64,000 nucleotides of DNA from CAZDKK01 sp964506245 (lineage in GTDB: Bacteria > Eisenbacteria > RBG-16-71-46 > CAIMUX01 > WJJG01), in the NCBI GenBank assembly GCA_964506245.1, contig CAZDKK010000005.1, forward strand, positions 65,610-129,609. Direction: 5' to 3'. A program made the translations under genes and the position numbers. Below the pieces are notes generated by a model. That model did no database searches, was not told where the DNA came from, and saw only the letters and a list, made by a program, of their open reading frames with translations. This document shows, piece by piece, positions 26,401 to 34,168 of the stretch (its first letter is position 1; every line of letters begins with the position of its first letter).

Positions 26401-26923
26401 CTCTCCGCACCTTGGTTGTGCCATTCTGTTCACCTACTACCAGAGGGACTTTGCGCAGGCGAGGGAACATCTCGGCAAGGCGCTCCGCCGCGCATCGACT
26501 CCGCTTTCCCGCGCCCGGGTGTACGATCTTCTCGGAGCCATCGAGGCGCTGGACCACCGGCCGGAGCGGTCCCGGGAGGCCTATGAGCAGGCTCGCCAGA
26601 TCCTCGCCCCCGAGATCAAGGCCCATGCGAACGATCCCTATGTCTTGAACCATGCCGCCTCCGTCGCAGGTCATCTCGGGGACACGGAGAAGACGCGGGC
26701 CTACGTGACCCGCCTGCTGGAAGTCCAAGGAGAATCGCCGGAGTATCTCTACGGTGCGGGCTGTTACCTGGCCAGGATCGGGGACGTGGAGGCGGCACTG
26801 ACCTGCGTGGAAAAGGCCGTCGCCCTCGGGTACAACGACCGGTCCCTCATGGAAGTGGACATCGACTTGGCTCCAATACGCGACCACCCACGGTTCAAGA
26901 AGCTCCTCGACTCCATGCGTTGA
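23468..26923 (+). CDS. Transmembrane Ser/Thr protein kinase with TolB/FlgO-like domain and TPR array
   Basis: 1151 residues in the following order. The Hanks-type kinase (about 10-275) has the glycine loop G-Q-G-G-M-G-T-V-F, catalytic Lys in I-A-L-K-I-L, H-R-D-L-K-P-D-N, D-F-G-L-A-K and Y-M-S-P-E-Q-A-R-G. One transmembrane helix lies at about 308-330. A domain with L-A-V-L-Y-F-A-N-M-S and V-E-G-S-I-R-K-N-G (about 345-470) is common in kinase and adenylyl-cyclase fusions and resembles FlgO/TolB-N. A long TPR superhelix (about 480-1140) follows. The architecture is a membrane receptor-like kinase with an extracytoplasmic sensing or docking part. All catalytic residues are present, so it should be active. 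No sigma factor or substrate gene is adjacent; the next gene is a convergent surface propeller. Confidence 0.88.
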   Translation: MDPLPGQKIAHFRICSKLGQGGMGTVFRAEDETLGRPIALKILPGDAFDDRMRHQRFLREARSAAAVVHPYIAAIYDAGEASGITYIAMEYVEGKTLRTVFTERTAGLLEIVNLGVQICEGLACAHESGVVHRDLKPDNIMIRGDGHPKILDFGLAKLIESRDLKAASTFATGDGPRPHLSVPGEILGTPAYMSPEQARGEAVDVRSDLFSLGVIFYEWVTGKSPFKRPSAVETLSAILRDEPPSPASLRRGCPPPLERVLHKCLAKDPTNRYQTARELLEALRGIREDLELAALRKRSPGVRYLRRAGYTLGAAGVVLILALLVGKGILQRPAESPVGWKNSNPSLAVLYFANMSPAQEDEYLAPGLTEDVITSLSKLKALNVFSRSAVEFYRDQHVDPRRLRSDLGASHVVEGSIRKNGSDVRVTAQLIDTGSGYHVWAETYDCTMETVFSIQDTIVAAVEHALHLRPEQVSIGAVGPRWTRNAAAYAFYLRGREEETRRDTEGPEPAIREWYEKALAVDPEYAPALAGMAVGLVKEWGYHTPREPGGLEPALDMAQRAKALDPTLADAWWAEAAVWVEMNDPVRAVAVLDEALVHLPAAPRLFDLMGYTRFWSLGQREEAVTAYSKSMALNPSSFYPYLNLCDISLAAGKIDEARRIVADGLAHVPEDIHLRAQEAQVLRREKRHQEAISANRTLCSRYPDSFFAIIKLASAYRVAGRLAQAESVYAAAIARWPLSTRALNAAGWDALDRHDYAAADDLFRRAIAIAPRAYWPRKLLARSLTEQRRPREAEAILLEIEKIWPKDAESARALSEFYATETEDFTRAKEWAERAVALAPNWPNAYWCLADVFSRKSDYERAAATYGKALALKRDDPQFHRALSRSLLSLGRFEEAAREGEIAVSLNPTNVQSLTTLGDIYDCWGKYNLAAAAWEKAVALDSTASVLNRLASTYRRAGRYRKAVEAYERSAALDTTWFSPHLGCAILFTYYQRDFAQAREHLGKALRRASTPLSRARVYDLLGAIEALDHRPERSREAYEQARQILAPEIKAHANDPYVLNHAASVAGHLGDTEKTRAYVTRLLEVQGESPEYLYGAGCYLARIGDVEAALTCVEKAVALGYNDRSLMEVDIDLAPIRDHPRFKKLLDSMR

Positions 26924-26935
26924 GGGAGAATCGCG

Positions 26936-26964
26936 GCGGCCGGCCTCACCCCCAGGCCGGCCGC
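26936..26964. terminator. Perfect hairpin between convergent genes
   Basis: An 11-bp perfect stem (GCGGCCGGCCT, 7-nt loop, AGGCCGGCCGC) 13 nt after the kinase stop and just before the convergent SBBP gene ends. No T-tract follows on either strand, so it is a probable bidirectional stem terminator. Confidence 0.45.
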
Positions 26965-26992
26965 GAATCGACTTCGGCCGCCTCCGGCGCGC

Positions 26993-29473
26993 TCACGGAC
27001 GGATGACGGCCTTGCGCGAGTCCGTTACGCCGCCGGCTTCGAGACGGATGAAGTAGATGCCCGGCGACACATGCTGGCGCAGGGCCAGCGGGTCCCACGT
27101 AAGTTTGTGGTGGCCGGCCGTCACCTCGCGATCCAGCAGCTCCGTCACGAGCCGGCCACCCACGTCGTAGATTCCCACGTGGACGCGGCTTCGCGCCGGC
27201 AGATCGATCGTGAAGGCGACCGGTCCTTGGCTCGGATTCGGGTGCGGTGCGCCCAGGTGAAGGGACGCCGGCGTGGTCCCGACCACCGGGGGTTCCTCGA
27301 CGTCCGCCCACCCGATGGCGCCGAAGAGAGCGACCCAGCCGTCCGGCAGGCCGGGGCTGTTGTGGGTACTGTCGAATGCACTGGGGGTCGTGGGGAACTC
27401 GTACGAGCGCGTGCTGCCGGTCAGGGCCACCGGGTCATACATCGTCGCGCCAGGGGCGAGAGCCAGCGCCCAGACGGCGTCCATGTCAGCGCCGCCCAGG
27501 AAAGTCCCGTAGAGCAGGTCATGGGCGCCGAGACCCGTAGGGCGCAAGCGGAAGACGAAGGCATCCTGCAGACCGTGAGGGTTCGGGTCGTAGGCATCAG
27601 GCGTGACCGGGAATCCAGGGCAGAGGTTGCAGAAGCTGGATCCGACGACATCGCCCCGGGAGTCGACTGCGAGGAGGGTGACCGCATCGACCTCGCCTCC
27701 GCCCAGGTATGTGGAGTAGAGCAACGCATCTCCGGCCGAGCCAACGATGGCAATGAACCCGTCATCGAGCCCCCCGTTGAAGCTCGTGTCGAACGCACCG
27801 GGAGTGGTCGGTAGATCGGTCGAGTAGGTGTAACCACCCAGGGCGAGGTTGCCCGACGGCATGATCGCCAGCGTGGCAGCCCCGTCCACGTCACTGCCGC
27901 CAAAGTAGGTGGAGAACCTGAGAGAGTCCCCGAGCGGTGAGAGTCGAGTGAGAAACGCGTCCCGAGTCCCATTGATCACCCTCTGGTATGCGCCTTGAGT
28001 GGTCGGGAAGTTGGTCGAGCCGGTGCCCCCGGCCACCGTGGCCGCGCCCGATCCATCGACCGCGAGGCCGCCAAGAACCATCTCCACGTAGTCCGAGCTG
28101 CCCTCAGTCGCGCTTCCTCCCAGGAAAGTCGAGAAGACGAGGCTGCTCGGGGCGACCCGATCGAAGCGCGTCACGAAGGCGTCGATAGAGCCGTTGTAAC
28201 TTCGGTCGAAGGCCCCGGGAGTGGTCGGGAAGCCCGATGACCGCGTGTACCCGGACACGGTGATGCCCCAAGGCGCTGCGACATCGACCTCCACCGCCCA
28301 GTCGGAAGCAGAACCGCCGAGGAACGTCGAGTACAGTAGACTCGCGCCGTCGCCGCTCAACTGCGTCACGAATACATCCCCAGGATAGCTGCCGCCCCCG
28401 TTGTAAGTCCGGTCATAGGCGTCCGGGGTAGTGGGGAAGTCGGTGGACGACGTGATCCCGACGACCCACACCGACCCGGCATCAAGGGCGATATCAAAGG
28501 CCCGGTCCTCCTGCCCGCCCCCCAGGTAGGTGCACCACACCCGTTGTTCATCTCCGCTCTGCGCCGGGTCGAAGCAGGCGACCCACGCGTCGCACACGCC
28601 GTTGAAGGTCGGATCATAGGCCCCCGGCGTCGTCGGGATGCCGGGAATCCCAACGTAGTCGGACTGGCCAGCCACGATCAGACGACCGTTGTCTCCGAAG
28701 GCGATCGCCGTTCCGAGATCCGTTCCCAGCGTGCCGAAGAACGTCGACCACTCGAGGCCGGGTACCTCGACCCGGGGGTCGATGACGAGCGGAAGTCCCG
28801 GATCGCGACCCGGCACCGCGAAACCATAGCGATTCCCGCTCAGGATCCGATACTTGCACTCGACCGTGATCCGGCCACCCGAGGGCAACTCCTGCCACGT
28901 CGCCGGGACCGTCTGGCGCAGCGTTCCCGCCGGCGTCTCCATCTCGAGCGAACCGTCCGCAGCCAGGCAAAGCGCCGTCGCGCCCTCACACCGGATCACG
29001 ACTGGCGCGAGGTCCGCGCCCGGCGCGACCAAGACGTCGTACTTCAGCCGCCCCGCGTCCTCCCGTACCCGCACGTCCACCCCCGGGTAGAGATCTGGGT
29101 AGAGGACCCGGCGGTACGAGGGCGCGCCCCGGCGCCACCGCGCCGGATCGTTACCGATGAGGAAGTTCGTGACGGCGCGCGAGCGGTCCTCGCCGACCAC
29201 CGCCGCCTCCGGCGCCGCCCCCTCGAACACGAAGTGCAGGCTCACTCGGCCCGCAGCAGTCTCGGGCCCGCGCGGCAGATCGAGCGCCAGGGCGCCCTGC
29301 TCGATCCGAGTCACGACGTTGCCCCGACTCGCAAGGAATCTCGTTGACGTGTCCCACTGCCCCAGGTTCTCGACGAACATGCTGGGCAAAGTCTCCGGAC
29401 CCGACAACTCGGCAAGAGCCGACGTTGCCATCGCGAGCGCCACTGGAATGAGAATGAGCATACAGGTTTTCAT
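26993..29473 (-). CDS. Secreted SBBP-repeat beta-propeller protein with FlgD-like C-terminal domain
   Basis: An 826-residue protein with a Sec signal (about 1-21). The N-terminal domain (about 25-235) begins F-V-E-N-L-G-Q-W-D and is the one that usually precedes SBBP repeats. About eight SBBP-type repeats follow (about 245-720), recognisable by S-T-F-L-G-G and D-A-F-V-x-R units with F-P-T-T-P-x-A-[FY]-D between them. The C-terminal FlgD-like Ig domain (about 740-826) has G-I-Y-D-V-G-G-R-L-V and G-I-Y-F-I-R-L and ends K-A-V-I-R-P, resembling type-IX sorting domains. It should be a secreted or surface protein; no enzyme motif is seen. AAGGAG precedes the ATG by about 8 nt. It ends convergently to the kinase. 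Confidence 0.85.
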   Translation of the reverse strand: MKTCMLILIPVALAMATSALAELSGPETLPSMFVENLGQWDTSTRFLASRGNVVTRIEQGALALDLPRGPETAAGRVSLHFVFEGAAPEAAVVGEDRSRAVTNFLIGNDPARWRRGAPSYRRVLYPDLYPGVDVRVREDAGRLKYDVLVAPGADLAPVVIRCEGATALCLAADGSLEMETPAGTLRQTVPATWQELPSGGRITVECKYRILSGNRYGFAVPGRDPGLPLVIDPRVEVPGLEWSTFFGTLGTDLGTAIAFGDNGRLIVAGQSDYVGIPGIPTTPGAYDPTFNGVCDAWVACFDPAQSGDEQRVWCTYLGGGQEDRAFDIALDAGSVWVVGITSSTDFPTTPDAYDRTYNGGGSYPGDVFVTQLSGDGASLLYSTFLGGSASDWAVEVDVAAPWGITVSGYTRSSGFPTTPGAFDRSYNGSIDAFVTRFDRVAPSSLVFSTFLGGSATEGSSDYVEMVLGGLAVDGSGAATVAGGTGSTNFPTTQGAYQRVINGTRDAFLTRLSPLGDSLRFSTYFGGSDVDGAATLAIMPSGNLALGGYTYSTDLPTTPGAFDTSFNGGLDDGFIAIVGSAGDALLYSTYLGGGEVDAVTLLAVDSRGDVVGSSFCNLCPGFPVTPDAYDPNPHGLQDAFVFRLRPTGLGAHDLLYGTFLGGADMDAVWALALAPGATMYDPVALTGSTRSYEFPTTPSAFDSTHNSPGLPDGWVALFGAIGWADVEEPPVVGTTPASLHLGAPHPNPSQGPVAFTIDLPARSRVHVGIYDVGGRLVTELLDREVTAGHHKLTWDPLALRQHVSPGIYFIRLEAGGVTDSRKAVIRP

Positions 29474-29504
29474 CGTCTTTTCTCCTTGCTGTCCACCAGG
29501 ACTA

Positions 29505-30356
29505 CTACTTGCCCGCGTTTCTGAACATCGCCTTCATTGCGCCCCATGAGTGCTCTGCGGCCGGCACGGGGGCGGGAAATTCCACTCGCAGATAGTCGAT
29601 GCTCAATGCGCTCCAGACGTGCCCCTCCCACCAGGTCAGAGAAGGGTTGCCCGCCCAGATCGCTGCGGGTCTGAGAGCGCTGCTGACTGGACCATAGACA
29701 GGCTGTCCGTCGACAGCGATTGTGAATGTGGTACCCATGCATTCCAGAGCGATTTCATGGAATTCGTCAGGCGATGGCACAATTGCTACGACAATGAGCT
29801 CACCTTCAAGCGCCGTGGCAACCTGCACGTAGTTCATCGTTCGATCGCACCACACGTGAAGCAGGATGTTCCCGTCGTCCGCCGTTTCGGGAGGATTCGC
29901 GCCACTCGGTTCAGTAGTTTCAGTCTGAAGAACCTCAACTCCGACACCACCCGCTGAATTGGCGTCGTACCGCATTCTCACTTTCAGGACGAAGTCTCCC
30001 GACGTCGGGAAGAGTTGAACGGATCCCGGATGCCGTGAAACTAGATAGGGGAACGCCCACGGGTTGCTCGATGACATGTGCAGCTGGCTCTCCGATAGAA
30101 CTGCGGAGCCGTATGGGGAGTGTATGGCAGTCCCATAGCATGGCTCCCCCTCGTCCACCCACGTCCCAGGCCCGTGACCGCCCGTTGGATAGGAATCGCA
30201 CCACCGCACGCCACTCGTCAGGATCTCGGTGTGCCAGATGGCGGGCTCCAGCGCTGGCCCGTCAAACTCCTCCTCGAAGAACACGACCGTTTGGGCGGTC
30301 GCTATGGACAGGATCGGAACCAGGCAAAGAACCGTGAACGCAACAGTAGGCCTCAT
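29505..30356 (-). CDS. Secreted LamG/concanavalin-like protein with WG-IK-FR tail
   Basis: A 283-residue protein with a signal peptide (about 1-21). The body begins F-F-E-E-E-F-D-G-P-A-L-E-P-A-I-W, the usual opening of a LamG/GH16-like jelly-roll, and contains S-G-D-F-V-L-K-V-R-M-R-Y and F-T-I-A-V-D-G-Q-P-V-Y-G-P. GH16 catalytic E-x-D-x-x-E was not found, so binding rather than hydrolysis is likely. The protein ends S-W-G-A-M-K-A-M-F-R-N-A-G-K, a tail shared with two other proteins here. A paralogue lies at 52101-52955 (shared T-E-I-L-T-S-G-V-R-W-C-D). Start 30356 follows GGGAGG; the promoter region lies in a direct repeat (30363-30746). Confidence 0.75.
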   Translation of the reverse strand: MRPTVAFTVLCLVPILSIATAQTVVFFEEEFDGPALEPAIWHTEILTSGVRWCDSYPTGGHGPGTWVDEGEPCYGTAIHSPYGSAVLSESQLHMSSSNPWAFPYLVSRHPGSVQLFPTSGDFVLKVRMRYDANSAGGVGVEVLQTETTEPSGANPPETADDGNILLHVWCDRTMNYVQVATALEGELIVVAIVPSPDEFHEIALECMGTTFTIAVDGQPVYGPVSSALRPAAIWAGNPSLTWWEGHVWSALSIDYLRVEFPAPVPAAEHSWGAMKAMFRNAGK

Positions 30357-30362
30357 GGAACA

Positions 30363-30746
30363 CCTCCCTTTGCTTAAGGCGTATTTCCCGGTCGAAACCT
30401 GCGACGCGGCGCCGACAGACCCGATGCCCTCCGGGCCAGCGACCAACATGATGATGGGCGACACCCGCAGGGAGGAACGGCGGTGCCAACAGGCGCGCTG
30501 AGATCCCCCCTGCCGGGTCCTACTTGAGGCCCCGGACCAGCCACAACTGGCCGAGTTCCCGCGAGTACGAGTAGGCGTAGCTGAGACCGTCCGGCCCGAT
30601 GTCGCCAACGATTCTGGGTTCACCGCCAGCGAGGGAGAAGAGACAGAGCTTCTGGTCCGCAGAGGTTGCCGCGATGAAGCGCCCATCGAGTGAGGGGTTA
30701 GGGGAAGTGAATCCCTCAGGCGAGATCGGACGCGGAAGGCCGCCCT
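30363..30746. repeat. Direct repeat copy 1 (384 bp, carries 174-bp deletion)
   Basis: Nearly identical in sequence to 33611-34168 but missing 174 bp. The shared block runs from the upstream region of the LamG-like gene through the 3' part of a kinase coding sequence. Short matching bases continue to the ATG in both copies, so the duplication carried a ribosome site and start codon. Confidence 0.8.
30520..30746 (-). pseudogene. Kinase C-terminal propeller remnant with exact 58-codon deletion
   Basis: In the frame ending at 30520 the residues G-G-L-P-R-P-I-S-P-E-G-F-T-S-P-N-P to the terminal L-W-L-V-R-G-L-K match the end of the kinase at 33768-36572 almost perfectly. The 58 residues between D-I-x-P-D and G-L-S-Y are missing, exactly 174 bp, so the frame is kept. 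The short P-D (CCGGAC-type) repeat at both ends suggests slippage or recombination. Upstream of 30746 the homology stops and no kinase domain follows, so this is a non-functional duplicate. An overlapping open frame to 30870 adds only unrelated residues. Confidence 0.75.
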
Positions 30747-30887
30747 GAACCGCATTGTCAGTGCAGCCGCACGATTCGCGCCGTGCGGATCGTTCCTCTT
30801 GCTTCCAGGCGGGCGAAGTGGAGTATCCCCTCGGAAGTGGACGCCGCCTTCGCCGCACCGGCAGGGGCACTCTCGGGGGCGTCCTCC

Positions 30888-33140
30888 CTATCGCAAAATC
30901 ACCAACTGGCTGGTCGCAGCTCCCCCTGCCGTCGAGACCCGAACCAGATAGATCCCCGCGGCAACTGCGCGGCCATCCTCATCCCGTCCGTCCCAGGGGA
31001 GATCGTGAATGCCCGTGCTGAAGAAATCCTCGGATAGCCTGCGAACACGGCGACCGGCAGGATCATGGACACTTGCCTGAACCCAATCGTTCTTGCGTGT
31101 CTCAAAGTAGATGCGTGTCTGGGAGAAGGACGGATTCGGATAGATCCTCAGCGACACCGCCGACGCCATCCGACGATCCTCTCCAATACCCGCGGCGTCG
31201 CACTGCGTCGGCAGAACCTGGAGACCGGGCTCCCTATCCGCGACGTAGACATGGGTGTTCCAGATGGCAATGCCATACGAGTCCCCCGGCGTGTCCACGC
31301 CGCCCACGAACTGGGGGCTAGCCGGATCCGTGATGTCGATCACCTCGAGACCGAAGCCGCCGTCCGCGACGTAGGCATACGTGCCCGAAACCGCCACGCC
31401 TACGGCACATCCTGGTGTATCGATGCTGCCCGCGATCTGCGGGTCCTCGGGATGCGTGATGTCGATCACGTGGAGGCCGGATCCCCAGTCTGCAACATAG
31501 GCGTGGGCGCCTGAGACGACCACGCTGTAGGCCCAGTCAGGTGTGTCCACGCTGCCCACGATTGAGGGGCTCTCGGGATCCGAGACGTCGATTACCCGGA
31601 GACCGGACAACCCGTCCGCGACATAAGCGTAGCTGCCTGATAGAGCCACGCCCAAGGCACAACCCGTGTACACAGCCCCGACGATCGCGAGGTTCTGGGG
31701 ATTCGCGACGTCGATCACAAGGAGATCTTCAAAGTCAGCAACGTAGGCATAGGTGCCCGCCGCCGCGACGCTCTGTGCGGCGCCCGGCGTGTCCGCGCTG
31801 CCCATGATCTGGGGGCTCTGGGGATTCGTCACATCGATCACCTGCAGACCGGCACCGCCGTCCGCTACGTAGGCGTACGTGCCCGAAACGGCCACGCCAA
31901 GGGCATCCCCCGGCGTGTCCACACTGCCCACGATCTGGGGGCTCTGGGGATTCGTCACATCGATCACCTGCAGACCGGCACCGCCGTCCGCTACGTAGGC
32001 GTGCGTCCCCGAGATGACCACACCACGGGCCTCTCCCGGCGTATCCACGCTGCCCGCCGGCAGCGGGCTTTGGGGACTCTCGATATCCAGGATCCCGAAA
32101 TGGCCCCTCTCAGAGAATAGCTCCCAAGCCCCGATACAAGCGAGCGGACCCGAGAGGGCCAGGCAGAGCACCATCTCCGGCCCCCCGGCGCTGCCCACGA
32201 TTCGAGGACGCTGAGGATTCGTGATGTCGATGACCTGGAAACCGCCATGCTGGTCCGCGACATAGGCGTGGGTGCCCGAGACCGACACGTCCCGGGCAAA
32301 CCCTGGCGTGTCTACGCTGCCCACGATCTGCGGGCTTGCGGGATCCGCAACGTCGATCACCTGAAGACCGGAACCCTCATCCGCGACGTAGGCATAGTTG
32401 CCCGAGAGGGCCGCCCTCCAGGCATAGCCCGGTGTGTCCACGCTTCCCGCAATCCAGGGATGCTCAGGATCCGAGATGTCAATCACCTGCAGTCCGGAAG
32501 ACCTGTCTGCGACGTAGGCATGACTGCCCGAGATCGTCACGCGCCAGGCACCTCCAGGCGTGTCCACGCTGCCCACGACCTGCGGGTTCGCGGGATCCGC
32601 GATGTCGATCACCTGGAGACCGGAGCCCCAGTCCGCGACGTAGGCGTGAGTGCCCGATACAGCAACGCCGCAGGCTTGGCCTGGCGTATCCACGCTGCCC
32701 ACGACCTGCAGATTCGCCGGATCCGTGACGTCGATCACCTGGAGACCGGATTCACCATCGGCGACGTAGGCGTGGTTGCCCGAGACTGCCACACCGTCGA
32801 CCTCACCCAGCGTCTCCAGGCTGCTCACCAGCAGTGGACTTTGGGGGTTCGTGATGTCCATCACTTGCACGGAGCCGGCCGCGAGGTAGGCATAATCACC
32901 CGAAACGGCCACATCCCAGACTGCGCCCACCGTGGGCGTGATGCCCAGCCAATGCAGGTACTTTCCATAGTCGATGCAGCCAGCGCCCGCCCAGCCAGCC
33001 GAGGCCAGGATGGCGAATACGACCAAAGCCGCCCCGAACGCAGCCGTCTTGCACACCCCCGGTGATCGATGCCAAGCCAATCCAAGTAACGAAACGTGCC
33101 AGGATGTGGCGATCTGAGAGATGGCTTCGTTTCGAATCAT
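30888..33140 (-). CDS. Secreted LVIVD-repeat beta-propeller protein with FlgD-like C-terminus
   Basis: A 750-residue protein starting at 33140 (GGGAGG about 9 nt upstream). A long N-terminus with a hydrophobic export segment (about 34-52) leads to C-I-D-Y-G-K-Y-L-H-W-L-G. Fourteen repeats of 42 residues follow, with consensus V-A-V-S-G-x-[HY]-A-Y-V-A-D-x-x-x-G-L-Q-V-I-D-[VI]-[TA]-[DN]-P and G-S-V-D-T-P-G. This is the LVIVD repeat family, a propeller-type surface protein of unknown role. The C-terminal FlgD-like domain (about 665-750) has V-H-D-P-A-G-R-R-V-R-R-L and G-I-Y-L-V-R-V and ends Q-L-V-I-L-R. Two adjacent repeats are almost identical in DNA (31801 and 31927), showing recent expansion. 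Confidence 0.88.
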   Translation of the reverse strand: MIRNEAISQIATSWHVSLLGLAWHRSPGVCKTAAFGAALVVFAILASAGWAGAGCIDYGKYLHWLGITPTVGAVWDVAVSGDYAYLAAGSVQVMDITNPQSPLLVSSLETLGEVDGVAVSGNHAYVADGESGLQVIDVTDPANLQVVGSVDTPGQACGVAVSGTHAYVADWGSGLQVIDIADPANPQVVGSVDTPGGAWRVTISGSHAYVADRSSGLQVIDISDPEHPWIAGSVDTPGYAWRAALSGNYAYVADEGSGLQVIDVADPASPQIVGSVDTPGFARDVSVSGTHAYVADQHGGFQVIDITNPQRPRIVGSAGGPEMVLCLALSGPLACIGAWELFSERGHFGILDIESPQSPLPAGSVDTPGEARGVVISGTHAYVADGGAGLQVIDVTNPQSPQIVGSVDTPGDALGVAVSGTYAYVADGGAGLQVIDVTNPQSPQIMGSADTPGAAQSVAAAGTYAYVADFEDLLVIDVANPQNLAIVGAVYTGCALGVALSGSYAYVADGLSGLRVIDVSDPESPSIVGSVDTPDWAYSVVVSGAHAYVADWGSGLHVIDITHPEDPQIAGSIDTPGCAVGVAVSGTYAYVADGGFGLEVIDITDPASPQFVGGVDTPGDSYGIAIWNTHVYVADREPGLQVLPTQCDAAGIGEDRRMASAVSLRIYPNPSFSQTRIYFETRKNDWVQASVHDPAGRRVRRLSEDFFSTGIHDLPWDGRDEDGRAVAAGIYLVRVSTAGGAATSQLVILR
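31801..32052. repeat. 126-bp tandem repeat within the LVIVD gene
   Basis: Two consecutive 126-bp units (31801-31926 and 31927-32052) share an essentially identical run of about 75 bp, whereas other repeat units of the gene are diverged. The unit equals one 42-residue LVIVD blade. Confidence 0.75.
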
Positions 33141-33767
33141 TGTGACGACCTCCCGCCCAGTCTGTGGGCCCGGCAAACCGAGCCGAACGCGGATCTTGAA
33201 CATTGTGTCTACATTCCACCGACGGCCCCGCCCACTTCTCTCATGTCTTCAGGGCAGGCACGGAGGGAGAACGCGGTGCCGTCACCGCCAATCCCGCTCG
33301 CTGCACAGGCGCTTGCCCGGTGGGTCCGGAGAGCGACCCCCAACCGACGTGCGATGCGTGTGCCCGCGCGTCGCGCATCGAATCCGCCGGGACACCGGCG
33401 GATGACAGACCGTTCTTGACATCGCTCGGCGGGATCGAAGAGGACTTCCCGCCCGAGCTCTTCAAGCGTCCGTACCGGGGGTTGTGGAACATTCGAACGC
33501 CCTTCTGGCCGTTCGGATCGTCCGGCGAGATCTGTCGACCACGTTCGCGGATTCACGACCCGACCCTCCGTATCCGGCGGGTCTCGGCGGCCCGCCCTCG
33601 CCATGGACGTCCTCCCTTTGCTTAAGGCGTATTTCCCGGTCGAAACCTGCAACGCAGCGCCGGCCGACCCGATGCCCCCCGGGCCAGCGACCGACATGAT
33701 CATGGGCGACACCCGCAGAGAGGAACGGCGGTGCCAACAGGCGCGCTGAGATCCCCCCTGCCGGGTC
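33141..33767. other. Degenerate region, 627 nt
   Basis: Contains a probable cytochrome c peroxidase remnant (about 33209-33604, minus) and the left part of direct repeat copy 2 (from 33611). No intact gene is seen. Confidence 0.5.
33209..33604 (-). pseudogene. Possible di-haem cytochrome c peroxidase N-terminal remnant
   Basis: Starting from the ATG at 33604, which sits in the duplicated leader, the frame reads V-R-T-L-E-E-L-G-R-E-V-L-F-D-P. This is the signature start of bacterial di-haem peroxidases (L-x-x-L-G-x-x-L-F-F-D-x). Downstream, the expected C-x-x-C-H is lost. Fragments that fit the family (A-H-A-S-H-V-G-W-G) appear only in a shifted frame, so at least one frameshift and base decay are implied. 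The open stretch is 132 codons and cannot encode a working enzyme. Confidence 0.3.
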
Positions 33768-34168
33768 CTACTTGAGGCCCCGGACCATCCACAACTGGCC
33801 GAGCTCCCGCGAGTACGAGTAGGCGTAGCTGAGACCGTCCGGGGTGATGGCGGGCCAATGGCACTGCACGCCGGCGGGGTCAGGCATGTCGAGCACCTTC
33901 CACGGTCTCCTTTCCCCCGTGTCACGGTCCACCAGCATGACGCTCAAACGCGTACCCCATCTCGCGACGTAGAGGAACTTGCTGTCGGCGGTCCACTGAC
34001 AAACGCGTTCGTCCGGCGCGATGTCGCCCACGATTCTGGGTGCACCGCCAGCGGGGGAGAAGAGACAGAGTTTCTGGTCTCCAGAGGTTGCCGCGATGAA
34101 GCGCCCATCGGGCGAGGGGTTGGGGGAAGTGAATCCCTCAGGCGAGATCGGACGCGGAAGACCGCCCT
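33611..34168. repeat. Direct repeat copy 2 (558 bp, full-length)
   Basis: Intact counterpart of 30363-30746. It includes the 3' end of the kinase gene that stops at 33768 and about 157 bp downstream of it. The separation of about 3.2 kb with the LVIVD gene between suggests duplication followed by insertion or rearrangement. Confidence 0.8.

Noticed and set aside
29505..30356. GH16 glycosidase activity for the jelly-roll proteins (also at 52101-52955)
   Set aside because: The E-x-D-x-x-E catalytic motif is not found, so only a LamG/concanavalin-like fold is supported.
31000..33000. Regularly spaced repeats resembling a CRISPR array
   Set aside because: The period is 126 bp, the repeats are degenerate and in frame, and they encode LVIVD blades.
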